From the NCBI GenBank assembly GCA_023665805.1, contig JAMPDJ010000008.1, positions 43,485 through 107,484 on the forward strand: a stretch of 64,000 bases of DNA, read 5' to 3'. The DNA comes from Bacteroides sp. (GTDB taxonomy: Bacteria; Bacteroidota; Bacteroidia; Bacteroidales; Bacteroidaceae). Position numbers and translations under genes: made by a program. Of the stretch, positions 9,815 through 19,408 are shown piece after piece. Under the pieces are notes generated by a model. The model was not told the origin of the DNA, ran no database searches, and saw nothing but the letters and a program-made list of their open reading frames with translations. The number at the start of each line of letters is the position of its first letter. The stretch's first letter is position 1.

Positions 9815-9871
9815 AATTCACGAATATACACTAACGAATTCGCGAATTCAGAGGGACATATTCGTGAATTC
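9815..9871. repeat. AATTCACGAATAT inverted-repeat motif, site 1
   Basis: AATTCACGAATAT (9815-9827) and ATATTCGTGAATT (9858-9870) form a perfect 13-bp inverted repeat, with related GAATTCGCGAATTC between them. The same word recurs at 30780-30838 and 61750-61762. Confidence 0.6.
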
Positions 9872-9927
9872 TATATTGCAATTCCAAATGTCCAATACGT
9901 CTTTGTGAAGATTTATGCATAAATGAC

Positions 9928-9964
9928 AAAGGCCCAATCACCATTGATTGATGATTGAGCCTTT
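9928..9964 (-). terminator. Terminator after the TPR protein gene
   Basis: AAAGGCCCAATCA and TGATTGAGCCTTT form a 13-bp stem with one mismatch, 26 bp after the stop of the minus-strand gene that follows. On the minus strand it ends in TTTG and further T-rich sequence. Confidence 0.7.
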
Positions 9965-9989
9965 CATTGGTCCGTTATGGATTGTTGTG

Positions 9990-11399
9990 TTACTTCTGGT
10001 TCCAGAATGCCTCCTCTGCTTTCTTCTTGCGCATGTATTCCTCGTACTCTGCCTGCATCTTGGCATTGCTTGCCTGCTGTGCGATGGCTTCCTTGAGACG
10101 TTGGGTCATGTCTGTTGCACGGTTGGCATATGTGATGTCCGCCTGTCCCGCAAGATTGCAGTAGTTGATGGCACCTTTGAGGTCATGCGCCTTGATGAGG
10201 CTCATGGCCAACTGCCAGTATGCAGCTCCGGTTAAAGCGGGATTATATGTAATGGCCTTCTTGATGTATTCCTCGCCCTTGGCAAAGCCGCCGCTGGATA
10301 TGAGGGCTTGGGCTACCTTTATGCAAATTTTGCCACGTGTTGCATCATCGGAAGCCAGTTCGAGAGCCTTGTCATAATACGCGAGAGCTTCGGAAGCCTT
10401 ACCGTCCTTCTGAGCCTTCTGAGCCAAGCCGATGGATGAAGTGAAAGTCGGATTGAGATCATAAGCGGCCTTGGCATACACGAAATAGATAGAATCGTTG
10501 TCGCAGCCATTCTGGGCCATCAAATTAAGAGATGAGTTCAGTTTGGCTATGTCATCCTTGTATGCACCGAACTTCTTGGTGTAGATGGCAATAATCTGTT
10601 CGCGGTCTGCGGCTCCACTGTTGGCAAAAGTCTGCTCTATCAGAGCCAAAGGCCCCTCATATTTCTTCAGCAACGTCTGTGCCTTGACGGAGTCGCCGGC
10701 AACTTGTGCCTCCTTGGCCAACTGGAGCATGGTTTCGCATGCATCCTTGGAATCCAGATAGTCCTGCAAGTACTGCTCGCGAAGGGCGTTGGGAGCACTC
10801 TTGTACATTGCGTCAGAAGTGAGGAAGAAGTTTTGCAAAACGGATCCCTCGACTTCTCGTCCTCCCTTTTCGTTAATCATGCGGATTGCTTCAGAATAGT
10901 TCTTGTAGCTTTGGTTCAAAGTATAGTTGGAACCCTTGGTGGTGGGAGCTGTCCAATTGTAGTAGTCGGCCTTTATGGCAAGTACATCGCCCAAGGTACT
11001 CTTGAGATTATCGCGTTTTTCCATACTGTTTAGGGTGTCCAAACGAATGGCACGCTTGTCAAACAGGTCCATAAGGTCATTGAAATATGCCAATTTCTGT
11101 GCCTCGTCCTGCTCGATTACAATCAACTGATATAGCATGAAAGGAGCATGGCCCTTATAAAGTCCGGAGATTGAATAAGGGGCATTCTGCATGAGCCACT
11201 TCCAAGAGATATGGGCATCTTTCCAATTCTTGTTCTCTATGCCCATTTGGAAACTGCTGATGTGTCCACGACCCACGGTAACGCTGTCTTCACCAGCAGT
11301 GGAGGCGATTCTTTCGTCTACAGTTGTTCCTTCAAATTGTGCCATGGCAGCAGATGCAAATGTCGCCAGGCATGCAAAAGCAAGTTTTCTGATTTCCAT
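9990..11399 (-). CDS. Exported TPR-containing protein
   Basis: A 469-residue protein with a Sec signal peptide (MEIRKLAFACLATFASAAMA, cleavage likely before QFEG). The N-terminal half is helical without a recognised family. The C-terminal 170 residues contain tetratricopeptide-like repeats (ASEALAYYDKALELASD, GEEYIKKAITYNPALTGAAYWQLA) and a charged coiled tail EYEEYMRKKKAEEAFW. It is probably a periplasmic scaffold. It follows the small lipoprotein gene by 40 bp and is likely cotranscribed with it. Similar Bacteroidales proteins are common but unassigned. Confidence 0.8.
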   Translation of the reverse strand: MEIRKLAFACLATFASAAMAQFEGTTVDERIASTAGEDSVTVGRGHISSFQMGIENKNWKDAHISWKWLMQNAPYSISGLYKGHAPFMLYQLIVIEQDEAQKLAYFNDLMDLFDKRAIRLDTLNSMEKRDNLKSTLGDVLAIKADYYNWTAPTTKGSNYTLNQSYKNYSEAIRMINEKGGREVEGSVLQNFFLTSDAMYKSAPNALREQYLQDYLDSKDACETMLQLAKEAQVAGDSVKAQTLLKKYEGPLALIEQTFANSGAADREQIIAIYTKKFGAYKDDIAKLNSSLNLMAQNGCDNDSIYFVYAKAAYDLNPTFTSSIGLAQKAQKDGKASEALAYYDKALELASDDATRGKICIKVAQALISSGGFAKGEEYIKKAITYNPALTGAAYWQLAMSLIKAHDLKGAINYCNLAGQADITYANRATDMTQRLKEAIAQQASNAKMQAEYEEYMRKKKAEEAFWNQK

Positions 11400-11439
11400 A
11401 ATTACGTTGTGGAAGATTCTTATTGATGATATTTAACGG

Positions 11440-11859
11440 TTATTTTTCTTCGGTTAGAGTACGTTCCGCCCACAGTTCCTGCATTTGTGAAACGTTTACG
11501 GCCTTTAGCAATGTTTCGCCACCATCAGTAGTGGTAATGCAAAAACGGTCCGTATAGTTGCGTATGCTCCCATATATGATACCACTGCGGCCTGTGATTT
11601 CACTTTCTTTCCTAAGGTACAAGGTGTCACCTCCATCTGTGATGAATTCTATCACACTCATGCCTGTGGCTTCTCCCAAATGCCCCCACAGAGCGTCTTT
11701 GGGCATGGTGATAAGCAAAAGCGTATCCGTGTTGTGGACATCAGTACGATGTGTGGGTATCTCCTTGACAGAAGCATCCTGATGCTCACTTGTTGGAGTG
11801 CACGAAACCATATACAGACCGCATATGATTACTATGAATATATAAGCTGTTCTCCTCAT
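11440..11859 (-). CDS. Small hypothetical lipoprotein
   Basis: 139 residues beginning MRRTAYIFIVIICGLYMVSC, a lipoprotein signal with a lipobox at about residue 20. The mature part has a beta-rich look (SEITGRSGIIYGSIRNY) and no recognised family. It is the first gene of a likely two-gene operon with the TPR protein. A TATCTTTG -7 box lies just upstream. Confidence 0.7.
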   Translation of the reverse strand: MRRTAYIFIVIICGLYMVSCTPTSEHQDASVKEIPTHRTDVHNTDTLLLITMPKDALWGHLGEATGMSVIEFITDGGDTLYLRKESEITGRSGIIYGSIRNYTDRFCITTTDGGETLLKAVNVSQMQELWAERTLTEEK

Positions 11860-11868
11860 ATTGTTTTA

Positions 11869-11876
11869 CAAAGATA
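11869..11876 (-). promoter_or_regulatory. -7 box for the lipoprotein/TPR operon
   Basis: CAAAGATA on the plus strand reads TATCTTTG on the minus strand, 9 bp before the ATG. No clear -33 partner is present, and the spacing implies a very short leader. Confidence 0.5.
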
Positions 11877-11961
11877 GGGCTTTTTCTCTATAAACGTCCG
11901 TTTAAGCTGCTTAAAATATACAAAAACACTTGAGGTAACATCAATTCCTGTGAAAAAGTGA

Positions 11962-12130
11962 TACCTTTGCAGCAAATTTGGTGTCGCATTCCCAATGGTT
12001 GTTTGGATGTCAGCCGTCATCGCGATATGGAAAAGCGTACATCAGTTACGACGCGTGATTGCCATTGGTGTAGGATTACCGAACGGTCGCGATATGTCAA
12101 TTTACGGATATACCTATATTTATATATGAT
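11962..12130 (+). promoter_or_regulatory. Promoter box and long leader of the cation exchanger gene
   Basis: TACCTTTG at 11962-11969 matches the -7 element and predicts a start near 11976. That leaves about 155 nt of untranslated leader before the ATG at 12131. Within it CCAATGG (about 12001) can pair with CCATTGG (about 12061), closing an inner stem region. TCGCGATATG occurs twice. No open frame fills the leader. It could be a cis-regulatory RNA; only loose similarity to the Mn2+ yybP-ykoY class (a CCGTCATC string) can be seen. Confidence 0.45.
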
Positions 12131-13087
12131 ATGTTGACTATAATACTTGAAATCCTCGTCTTATGTCTTGGCATGGCAATAGTCGTATGGGGGGCGGACA
12201 AGTTTACTGATGGTGCCTCCAGCTTAGCACGTAGATGGAATGTAAGCGAAATGGTAATTGGCCTTACTGTGCTGGCAATGGGAACCAGCATGCCGGAATT
12301 TGCAGTAAGTTTTTTCAGTGCTCTTGAAGGCAAGGCTGATATGAGTATAGGTAATGTGGTAGGTAGCAATATCGCCAACGTACTGCTGATTGTCGGGGTA
12401 TCCTCGGTACTTATTCCGATGTCATTGACAAAGAAACTGCTTTCACGGGATATCCTTTTTGTGGTGCTGTCATCACTCGTTCTGGTTGCATTATCCAGGG
12501 ATGGCAATGTCAGTAGGGGCGATGGTATCGTCTTGCTTCTGTGCTTCGGCATGTATATTACGTATTCCTTTTATGTGGCAAAGCATAATCCGGAGGAGAC
12601 GAGGACATGTGGATATATATATAGTTGGAGTAAAACGTTGGTGTATTCCATAGTGGGGATGCTCTGCCTTGTTGGAGGTGGGCAGATGTTGGTTTCCGGA
12701 GCCTCTGCCCTTGCGATGTCCTGCGGCATGAGCTACAGGGTCGTGGGCCTTACTGTATTAGCGGTTGGTACCAGTTTGCCAGAATTGGCCACCAGCATAG
12801 TGGCTGCACGCAAAGGTAGCAAAGGACTGGCATTGGGCAATGCTATAGGTAGCAATCTATTTAATATCTTCTTTATACTTGGAGTCAGTGCCACAATTTG
12901 TCCCTTAAGTATTCAATCTATCGGATTACTGGATTGGGTGGTTCTTGTAGTTAGTGGAATCATGCTGTTGGTATTTGGCATCACAAAATATAAGATTACG
13001 AAGACGGAAGGTATGATAATGGTTTCAATATATTTTTTGTATTTGACGGCACTTGCCATGGGCTGGCAGATTACTTGTGGTTATTGA
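12131..13087 (+). CDS. Calcium/sodium antiporter, CaCA family (YrbG-like)
   Basis: A 318-residue inner membrane exchanger with about ten hydrophobic segments. The two inverted halves each carry the family's alpha repeat: GTSMPEFAVSF and IGNVVGSNIANV in the first, GTSLPELATSI and LGNAIGSNLFNI in the second. The acidic residues in the E-P/E-L motifs bind the cation. It probably exports Ca2+ (possibly Mn2+) in exchange for Na+ or H+. It overlaps the convergent small gene at its 3' end by 17 bp. The long leader upstream is unusual for its neighbours. Confidence 0.93.
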   Translation: MLTIILEILVLCLGMAIVVWGADKFTDGASSLARRWNVSEMVIGLTVLAMGTSMPEFAVSFFSALEGKADMSIGNVVGSNIANVLLIVGVSSVLIPMSLTKKLLSRDILFVVLSSLVLVALSRDGNVSRGDGIVLLLCFGMYITYSFYVAKHNPEETRTCGYIYSWSKTLVYSIVGMLCLVGGGQMLVSGASALAMSCGMSYRVVGLTVLAVGTSLPELATSIVAARKGSKGLALGNAIGSNLFNIFFILGVSATICPLSIQSIGLLDWVVLVVSGIMLLVFGITKYKITKTEGMIMVSIYFLYLTALAMGWQITCGY

Positions 13088-13481
13088 CCATTGTAAGCGT
13101 TGGAGAAATCTTGTGCAATTTATGTCCTTCTACCCGTTTTATCACAGTTGTCCCTACAAGTTTGAGCTGATATGTGCTGTCGGTGGTTTGGGTCAGTTCC
13201 ACCTCTTGGGTTTCGCTCCCCAAGTCATTTGACAAACGTAAAATTGCTTTCTTATTGTTTATTCGAAAAGATGTAACCGCCCATACACCATAGATGTTGC
13301 CTCCCAAGTATCCATGCATTGGTCCAAACGCTTCCATGCCAGGCACCTCGATGCATTCTTCATCAAGGTTAATCTTAAGGATTATATTTTTATTACGGTC
13401 TATCAAGTCCAGCTTCCATGGATCTTCCGCATGGGATAGCATACAGACTACCAGTAATATAAGCACTAACAATTGTTTCAT
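13071..13481 (-). CDS. Small exported hypothetical protein
   Basis: The ATG at 13481 gives MKQLLVLILLVVCMLSHAEDPW, a clear Sec signal with cleavage near SHA|ED. The mature protein, about 118 residues, is beta-rich and polar, with GAFGPMHGYLGGNIYGVW-like residues in the middle, and no family is recognised. Its last 17 bp overlap the end of the convergent exchanger gene. TATCTTTG on the minus strand at 13509-13516 could be its -7 box. Confidence 0.65.
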   Translation of the reverse strand: MKQLLVLILLVVCMLSHAEDPWKLDLIDRNKNIILKINLDEECIEVPGMEAFGPMHGYLGGNIYGVWAVTSFRINNKKAILRLSNDLGSETQEVELTQTTDSTYQLKLVGTTVIKRVEGHKLHKISPTLTMVNNHK

Positions 13482-13590
13482 GGTGCATTTGCATTGGTTG
13501 GTAGTGTACAAAGATAGTGAAAAGGATATGCCCCAACGCTTCTAAATGACATTTAGATTGTTAATGTATGGTTTTTTTAATAAAAAGTCG

Positions 13591-13598
13591 TATCTTTG
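13591..13598 (+). promoter_or_regulatory. -7 box for glycogen synthase
   Basis: TATCTTTG sits 39 bp before the chosen ATG at 13638. It supports the downstream ATG, because the alternative start at 13596 would lie inside the box. Confidence 0.6.
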
Positions 13599-13637
13599 CG
13601 AACATTATTAGGTAATTTTAAGCTTGAAACTATCATA

Positions 13638-15317
13638 ATGGCAAATATAAAGCTTGCACCCGACCATATTTTCGAGTCCAGTTGGGAGGTCTGTAACAAG
13701 GTCGGTGGTATCTATACAGTTCTTTCCAGTCGTGCCAAAACTCTTCAGAATGCCATGCCCGACAAGGTTGTTTTTATAGGACCTGATTTTGGACATGGCA
13801 AGCCCAATCCCCTTTTCATCGAAGACAAGAAGTTATGGAAGTCCTGGGTTAATGTGGCCCGCAAGGAAGGTCTGGACGTGCGGGTCGGACGTTGGAATAT
13901 ACCGGGTAATCCATGTGTGGTATTGGTTGAATTCCGTAAGTATTTTGAAATGCGCAATCAGCTATACGCCAATTTGTGGGAATATGCACATGTAAACAGC
14001 TTGAACGGTTATGGGGACTATGACGAGGCAAACATGTTTTCTTATGCAGCAGGACTTGTCGTAGAAAGCTTTTACAGGCACTTGTTAAAGAAGACGTGTC
14101 GCAATGTCGTGTTTCAGGCACATGAATGGATGACTTGTCTGGGAGCCATGTATATTCAGCAGCATGTTCCAGAGATAGCCACCATTTTCACCACGCACGC
14201 CACCACCATAGGTCGTAGCATAGCTGGCAATAACAAGCCTTTGTATGATTACCTTTGGGCATACAACGGAATACAGATGGCGCAAGAGTTAAACGTGGAA
14301 GCAAAACATAGTTTGGAACGAGAGACCGCACATCGTGTGGATTGCTTTTCTACGGTAAGCGAAGTGACTGCTCATGAATGCGAGGAACTTTTGGACAAGA
14401 AATGCGATTCTGTGCTTCCAAATGGGTTTGAGGCTGATTTTGTCCCCAAGTCGGCAGAGTTTAAACTTAAACGCGAAGAAGCCAGAGAAATGTTGTTTCG
14501 AGTTGCCAATTGTTTGACTGGATACACGTTTCCGGAGGATACTCTTATTGTAGGTACCAGCGGAAGATATGAATTCCGAAACAAGGGCATTGATGTATTC
14601 ATAGAAGCCATGAACCGCTTGGGACGTGACAAGAATTTGAAGAAGCCAGTGCTGGCTCTTGTAGAAGTTCCCGCTTGGGTGGGCGAACCCAGAGAAGATT
14701 TGCTGGAGCGTCTTTGTAGTCCCGACACCTTTGATACCCCGCTTCCATGTCCCGTAATAACACATTGGTTGCACGACATGACACATGACAATGTTACAGG
14801 CATGTTGAAATATAGTGACATGTGGAACCGGACAGAGGATATGGTAAAGATTATTTTTGTTCCATGTTACTTGGATGGTAAAGATGGAGTGATGAATATC
14901 AACTACTATGATGTCATTATAGGCAAGGATTTGAGTATATATCCTTCATATTACGAACCTTGGGGATATACGCCATTGGAAAGTGTTGCTTTTCACGTTC
15001 CATGTATCACGACAAGCTTGTCTGGCTTTGGCATGTGGGCAAACAAAGTAAAGGGTGGTACTTCTACTTTGATGGATGGTGTTGAAGTTATCCATAGGAC
15101 CGATTATAACTATAGCGAGGTAGCTGACCGAATAAAGGATACCGTATCAGCGTTCTCCCAGTTAAAAGACAGTGAAGTGGAAATGGTGCGTAAAAATGCC
15201 AAGAAGCTTTCTGACAAAGCCCTATGGAAACATTTTATACGTTATTATTTTGATGCTTATGACGTAGCATTGAAGAATCGTGACAAAAGAGTAGCTGCTA
15301 TGAATAAGGAAAAATAG
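13638..15317 (+). CDS. Glycogen synthase, GT3-like
   Basis: Makes alpha-1,4-glucan from nucleotide-glucose. The N-terminus ESSWEVCNKVGGIYTVLSS closely resembles the eukaryotic (GT3) glycogen synthase signature rather than bacterial GlgA (GT5). The C-terminal half has PSYYEPWGYTPLES, the usual nucleotide-sugar-binding Glu region. From the ATG at 13638 it has 559 residues. It is followed 158 bp later by glucan phosphorylase, so synthesis and breakdown genes are paired. No glgC or branching enzyme gene is in the window. Confidence 0.92.
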   Translation: MANIKLAPDHIFESSWEVCNKVGGIYTVLSSRAKTLQNAMPDKVVFIGPDFGHGKPNPLFIEDKKLWKSWVNVARKEGLDVRVGRWNIPGNPCVVLVEFRKYFEMRNQLYANLWEYAHVNSLNGYGDYDEANMFSYAAGLVVESFYRHLLKKTCRNVVFQAHEWMTCLGAMYIQQHVPEIATIFTTHATTIGRSIAGNNKPLYDYLWAYNGIQMAQELNVEAKHSLERETAHRVDCFSTVSEVTAHECEELLDKKCDSVLPNGFEADFVPKSAEFKLKREEAREMLFRVANCLTGYTFPEDTLIVGTSGRYEFRNKGIDVFIEAMNRLGRDKNLKKPVLALVEVPAWVGEPREDLLERLCSPDTFDTPLPCPVITHWLHDMTHDNVTGMLKYSDMWNRTEDMVKIIFVPCYLDGKDGVMNINYYDVIIGKDLSIYPSYYEPWGYTPLESVAFHVPCITTSLSGFGMWANKVKGGTSTLMDGVEVIHRTDYNYSEVADRIKDTVSAFSQLKDSEVEMVRKNAKKLSDKALWKHFIRYYFDAYDVALKNRDKRVAAMNKEK

Positions 15318-15475
15318 TTTTATGGGGCATGTGCTTATACCTTATATATTAGTATGGGTTAAGAACATGTCCTTATATTACATGCTACAGTGAAATACGG
15401 TTACAGGCAACGTAGACCATGTCGCCTTGATATTTGATATGATAAAACAAAGAACATATAAACAAACTAACGATT

Positions 15476-18037
15476 ATGAGAATTAAAGCAAGCAACGCCA
15501 ATGCAGCCGCATGGAAGACAGTCTCCGCCAAGAGCAACATTCCAGCCGAGTTGGAGAAGTTGAATGATTTGGCTCACAACATGTGGTGGGCGTGGAATCA
15601 TGATGCACGCAGCCTCTTTACAAGTTTAGATGCACAGCTGTATGCCGAATGTGGTTACAATCCCGTTCTTCTTTTGGAGCGTCTCTCTCATGAAAAGATG
15701 GAGGAATTGGCTCATGACAAGGCCATTGTCAAGAAAATGAACGAGGTATATGCCCAGTTCCGTGCATACATGGATGTTGAACCAGACAAAACACGTGCTT
15801 CTGTAGCCTACCTTTGTATGGAGTATGGTTTGAACCAGGTTCTGAAGATTTATTCAGGTGGTCTAGGTATCTTGGCAGGTGACTATATCAAAGAAGCATC
15901 TGACAGCAACGTGGATATGTGTGCTGTAGGTTTCCTGTATCGCTATGGTTATTTCACACAAACACTGAGCATGGATGGTCAGCAGATTGCTAACTACGAG
16001 GCTCAGAATTTCGGTTCATTGCCCATTGAACAACAGCTCAATGCGGACGGAACTCCTATGGTAGTGGACGTCCCTTATATGGATTACTATGTACATGCAT
16101 ATGTTTGGCGTGTAAATGTAGGTCGTGTCAAGTTGTATTTGCTGGATACTGATAACGAGATGAACAGCGAGTTCGACCGTCCTATCACCCATGCCCTTTA
16201 TGGTGGCAACTGGGAGAACCGCTTGAAGCAGGAAATTCTTCTCGGCATCGGTGGTGTGCTTTTGCTTAAGCAACTTGGTATCAAGAAGGATGTTTATCAT
16301 TGTAACGAAGGCCATGCTGCCCTTTGCAACGTACAGCGTCTGGTTGATTATGTCAAGGAAGGTCTGAGCTTCACGGAAGCTCTCGAACTGGTTCGCGTAA
16401 GTTCCCTATACACCGTTCACACTCCTGTGCCTGCAGGTCACGATTACTTTGACGAATCTCTCTTTGCAAAGTATATGAGTGGTTATCCTCAGCTTCTTGG
16501 CATTACTTGGGATGAATTCATTGGTATGGGCCGTATGAATCCCGATGACAAGGGCGAGCGTTTCTGCATGTCTACTTTCGCATGTAATACATGTCAGGAG
16601 GTAAATGGCGTAAGCTGGCTGCACGGTGAAGTAAGCAAGAAGATGTTCGCTGGCATCTGGAATGGTTATTATCCCGAAGAGAGTCATGTTGGTTATGTTA
16701 CCAATGGCGTTCATTTCCCCACATGGTGTGCCAACGAATGGCGCAAGCTGTATGCCAAGCATTTTGATGCAAATCATTTGGCAGACCAGAGTAACGAAGA
16801 GATTTGGCATGCCATATACAATGTCAGCGATGATGAGGTGTGGAACACACGCATGCAACTGAAAAACAAGTTGGTCGACTATATCCGCGAGCAGTTCCGC
16901 GATAGCTGGTTGAAGAACCAGGGAGACCCTTCACGTGTAGTAAGCTTGATGGACAAAATCAATCCCAACGCTCTGCTTATCGGTTTCGGACGTCGTTTCG
17001 CCACATACAAGCGTGCGCACTTGTTGTTCACCGACCTGGAACGTCTTGAAAAGATTGTCAACAATCCCAACTATCCCGTACAGTTCCTTTACACCGGTAA
17101 GGCACACCCCGCCGATGGTGCTGGCCAAGGATTGATTAAGCGTATCTATGAAATAAGCCAGATGCCACAGTTCCTTGGTAAGATTATATTTCTGGAGAAC
17201 TATGATATGCAGTTGGCACGCCGTTTGATTTCCGGTGTTGACATTTGGATGAATACTCCTACACGTCCTTTGGAGGCAAGCGGCACATCAGGCGAGAAGG
17301 CCTTGATGAACGGTGTAGTAAACCTCTCCGTACTTGACGGCTGGTGGCTTGAGGGCTATCGCGAAGGTGCGGGATGGGCATTGACCGAGAAGCGTACTTA
17401 TCAAAACCAAGGTCATCAAGACCAGCTTGATGCAGCAACCATTTATAGCCTTCTAGAGAATGAAATCATGCCTCTCTACTACGCTCGCAATGCCAAGGGC
17501 TACAGTACCGGTTGGGTGAAAGTAATCAAGAATTCTATCGCGACCATCGCTCCTCACTACACTATGAAGCGTCAACTGGACGACTATTACAGCCGTTTCT
17601 ACAACAAGTTGCGCGACCGTGGCAACGAGCTTCGCAAGGATGGCAACAAGTTGGCAAAGGAAATCGCAGCATGGAAGGAAAGTGTGGCTTCCAATTGGAA
17701 CAACATCAAGGTGGTCAAAGTGGAAACTGATGAGGCTTTGCAAAGTGGTCAACTTGAGGCTGGCAAGAAGTACAACGTGAAGGTAGTAATAGACGAGGCT
17801 GGTCTGAATGACGTTGTCGGAGTAGAAATTGTAACAGTTCATACTAACAATGATGGTGTCGAAACCATATACAGTATTGATGAAATGAAAGTGACGGGAA
17901 GCAATGGCTCTGAGTTTACCTTCGAGGGTAGCCATTCTCTGGATAATGCTGGCAGCTACAAAACTGCATTCCGCATGTATCCCAAGAATGCGAACCTGCC
18001 TCATCGTCAGGACTTCTGCTATGTGACATGGTTTTAA
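15476..18037 (+). CDS. glgP: Alpha-glucan phosphorylase, GT35
   Basis: Releases glucose-1-phosphate from glycogen or maltodextrin using PLP. The 853-residue protein begins with a DUF3417-type domain ([12 protein letters not shown] near 35-45) followed by the phosphorylase core. [14 protein letters not shown] near 600 carries the PLP-binding Lys. [14 protein letters not shown] and GWWLEGY segments fit the short bacterial alpha-glucan phosphorylase subfamily. The last 100 or so residues form an extra beta-rich domain. It likely acts in the cytoplasm on the polymer made by the preceding GT3 enzyme. Confidence 0.96.
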   Translation: MRIKASNANAAAWKTVSAKSNIPAELEKLNDLAHNMWWAWNHDARSLFTSLDAQLYAECGYNPVLLLERLSHEKMEELAHDKAIVKKMNEVYAQFRAYMDVEPDKTRASVAYLCMEYGLNQVLKIYSGGLGILAGDYIKEASDSNVDMCAVGFLYRYGYFTQTLSMDGQQIANYEAQNFGSLPIEQQLNADGTPMVVDVPYMDYYVHAYVWRVNVGRVKLYLLDTDNEMNSEFDRPITHALYGGNWENRLKQEILLGIGGVLLLKQLGIKKDVYHCNEGHAALCNVQRLVDYVKEGLSFTEALELVRVSSLYTVHTPVPAGHDYFDESLFAKYMSGYPQLLGITWDEFIGMGRMNPDDKGERFCMSTFACNTCQEVNGVSWLHGEVSKKMFAGIWNGYYPEESHVGYVTNGVHFPTWCANEWRKLYAKHFDANHLADQSNEEIWHAIYNVSDDEVWNTRMQLKNKLVDYIREQFRDSWLKNQGDPSRVVSLMDKINPNALLIGFGRRFATYKRAHLLFTDLERLEKIVNNPNYPVQFLYTGKAHPADGAGQGLIKRIYEISQMPQFLGKIIFLENYDMQLARRLISGVDIWMNTPTRPLEASGTSGEKALMNGVVNLSVLDGWWLEGYREGAGWALTEKRTYQNQGHQDQLDAATIYSLLENEIMPLYYARNAKGYSTGWVKVIKNSIATIAPHYTMKRQLDDYYSRFYNKLRDRGNELRKDGNKLAKEIAAWKESVASNWNNIKVVKVETDEALQSGQLEAGKKYNVKVVIDEAGLNDVVGVEIVTVHTNNDGVETIYSIDEMKVTGSNGSEFTFEGSHSLDNAGSYKTAFRMYPKNANLPHRQDFCYVTWF

Positions 18038-18070
18038 TCTCTGTGATTAGCTAGTCATTGGCAAGTATCT

Positions 18071-18105
18071 ATATGTGGGGCGGTATATAATGCCGTCCCA
18101 CATAT
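18071..18105 (+). terminator. Terminator after glgP
   Basis: ATATGTGGGGCGG and CCGTCCCACATAT form a stem with one wobble or mismatch around a nine-base loop, 34 bp after the glgP stop. Confidence 0.7.
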
Positions 18106-18210
18106 TATTGTGCATGGCAACAGTGAATTCAACAGTCATATTTTGAAGATATTCAGGCACTATAAGCCCTGTTGTCAGCTACCACTTAATGTATAAACAA
18201 TATCAAGAAA

Positions 18211-18795
18211 GTGAAAAGTTTCATACCAAAGCCGTGGGTTGTCCCACAACCTGTGTTGATTATAGGCACATACAACCAAAACGGAGTTGCCAACGCCATG
18301 AATGCCGCCTGGGGCGGACAATGGGACTCCAATGAGATAATGATTTCCATGGGAGCACACGCTACCACTGAAAATATTAACCGCTGCGGTGAATTCACAG
18401 TGGCCTTTGCAACTACAGACACACTTGTAGCCGCGGATTTTGTAGGTATTGTCAGTGTCAAGAACAATCCTGCCAAGATGGCCAAGACAGGATGGAAAGT
18501 TACCAAGGCGGAGAATGTGGACGCTCCTGTCTTTACAGATTTCCCCATGAGCATGGAATGCCGTATCAAGGAGAAACTGTACGAGAGCGAAACAGGATAT
18601 TACATCGTGGCCGAGATTGTCAACATACTTGTCAACGAGGAATATCTTGCAGAGGATGGAGTACCTGACATGGAAAAGATGCACCTGATAGTCTACGACC
18701 CAATGCATCACGGTTACCTGCAGTTGGGTGCCAAGGTGGGACAGGCTTTTTCCGATGGTAAGGCACTCAAGACTGTAGGCATCCGCGAAGATTGA
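18211..18795 (+). CDS. Flavin reductase-like, FMN-binding split barrel protein
   Basis: 194 residues starting at GTG; the upstream ATG at 18189 is out of frame. PVLIIGTYNQNGVANAMNAAWGG and the later GHHGY-like end fit the flavoredoxin/flavin reductase family. Such proteins bind FMN noncovalently and pass electrons or reduce flavin with NAD(P)H. Partner and substrate cannot be told from the sequence. It is separated from glgP by a terminator and is convergent with pdxT. Confidence 0.85.
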   Translation: MKSFIPKPWVVPQPVLIIGTYNQNGVANAMNAAWGGQWDSNEIMISMGAHATTENINRCGEFTVAFATTDTLVAADFVGIVSVKNNPAKMAKTGWKVTKAENVDAPVFTDFPMSMECRIKEKLYESETGYYIVAEIVNILVNEEYLAEDGVPDMEKMHLIVYDPMHHGYLQLGAKVGQAFSDGKALKTVGIRED

Positions 18796-18798
18796 ACA

Positions 18799-18829
18799 GT
18801 CCCGGCCACAGGAAGGTTGCAACCGGGAC
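18799..18829. terminator. Hairpin between flavin reductase and pdxT
   Basis: GTCCCGG (18799-18805) pairs with CCGGGAC (18823-18829) around a 17-base loop, between two convergent genes. Confidence 0.45.
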
Positions 18830-18853
18830 ATCACATTATATTCTGCCTTTTGA

Positions 18854-19408
18854 CTAAGAGCAACGTACCTCTGCCATGCGAATAAAGTATTCATGCACCC
18901 GAGTATCATCTGAAAGCTCGGGATGGAAGGCCGTAACCAACTGATTTCCTTGGCGTGCCGCCACAATATGGCCGTCCAGTATGGAAATGATTTCCACTTC
19001 CTCTCCCACGCTTTCTATGTATGGAGCACGAATGAAAATCATAGGTACTATACCTATTCCATGACAATCGCCATTAGCATTGAAACTGCCAAGCTGTCTT
19101 CCATAGGCATTGCGCCTCACCTTGATGTCCATGGTGTCAAGGTGTTCACCATCCAACATTATCAGTCCTGCACAAGTTCCAAATACGGGCAATCCCTGCA
19201 TTATTGCCTCACGAATTGGCAAGAACAAATCTTCATCCCTGAGAATACACGTAATGGCAGTGCTCTCGCCGCCTGGGATTATCAATCCGTCTTTTGGCTG
19301 GTCCCAATCATCTCTGTTCCTTACCAGAAAGGAATCTATACCCAAGGTTTTGAGCATTCGGACATGCTCGGCAAATGCACCTTGGAGTGCTAATACCGCA
19401 ATCTTCAT
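18854..19408 (-). CDS. pdxT: Pyridoxal 5'-phosphate synthase glutaminase subunit
   Basis: PdxT frees ammonia from glutamine and channels it to PdxS for PLP synthesis. The class I amidotransferase features are present: [11 protein letters not shown], the nucleophile Cys in [11 protein letters not shown], and the His-Glu pair in AFHPELSDD. It has 184 residues, normal for the family. Its ATG overlaps the pdxS stop by 4 bp, so translation is probably coupled. Confidence 0.98.
   Translation of the reverse strand: MKIAVLALQGAFAEHVRMLKTLGIDSFLVRNRDDWDQPKDGLIIPGGESTAITCILRDEDLFLPIREAIMQGLPVFGTCAGLIMLDGEHLDTMDIKVRRNAYGRQLGSFNANGDCHGIGIVPMIFIRAPYIESVGEEVEIISILDGHIVAARQGNQLVTAFHPELSDDTRVHEYFIRMAEVRCS

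Noticed and set aside
9585..9821. Reading frame of 78 codons inside MITE copy 1 and a similar one at 52002-52250
   Set aside because: Both lie over the inverted-repeat element, and their sequence follows the repeat rather than any protein pattern; no start signal or family.
12001..12070. Firm call of a yybP-ykoY Mn2+ riboswitch
   Set aside because: The GGGGAGUA-type loop is not present; only a short CCGTCATC string matches, so it is kept as an unclassified leader.
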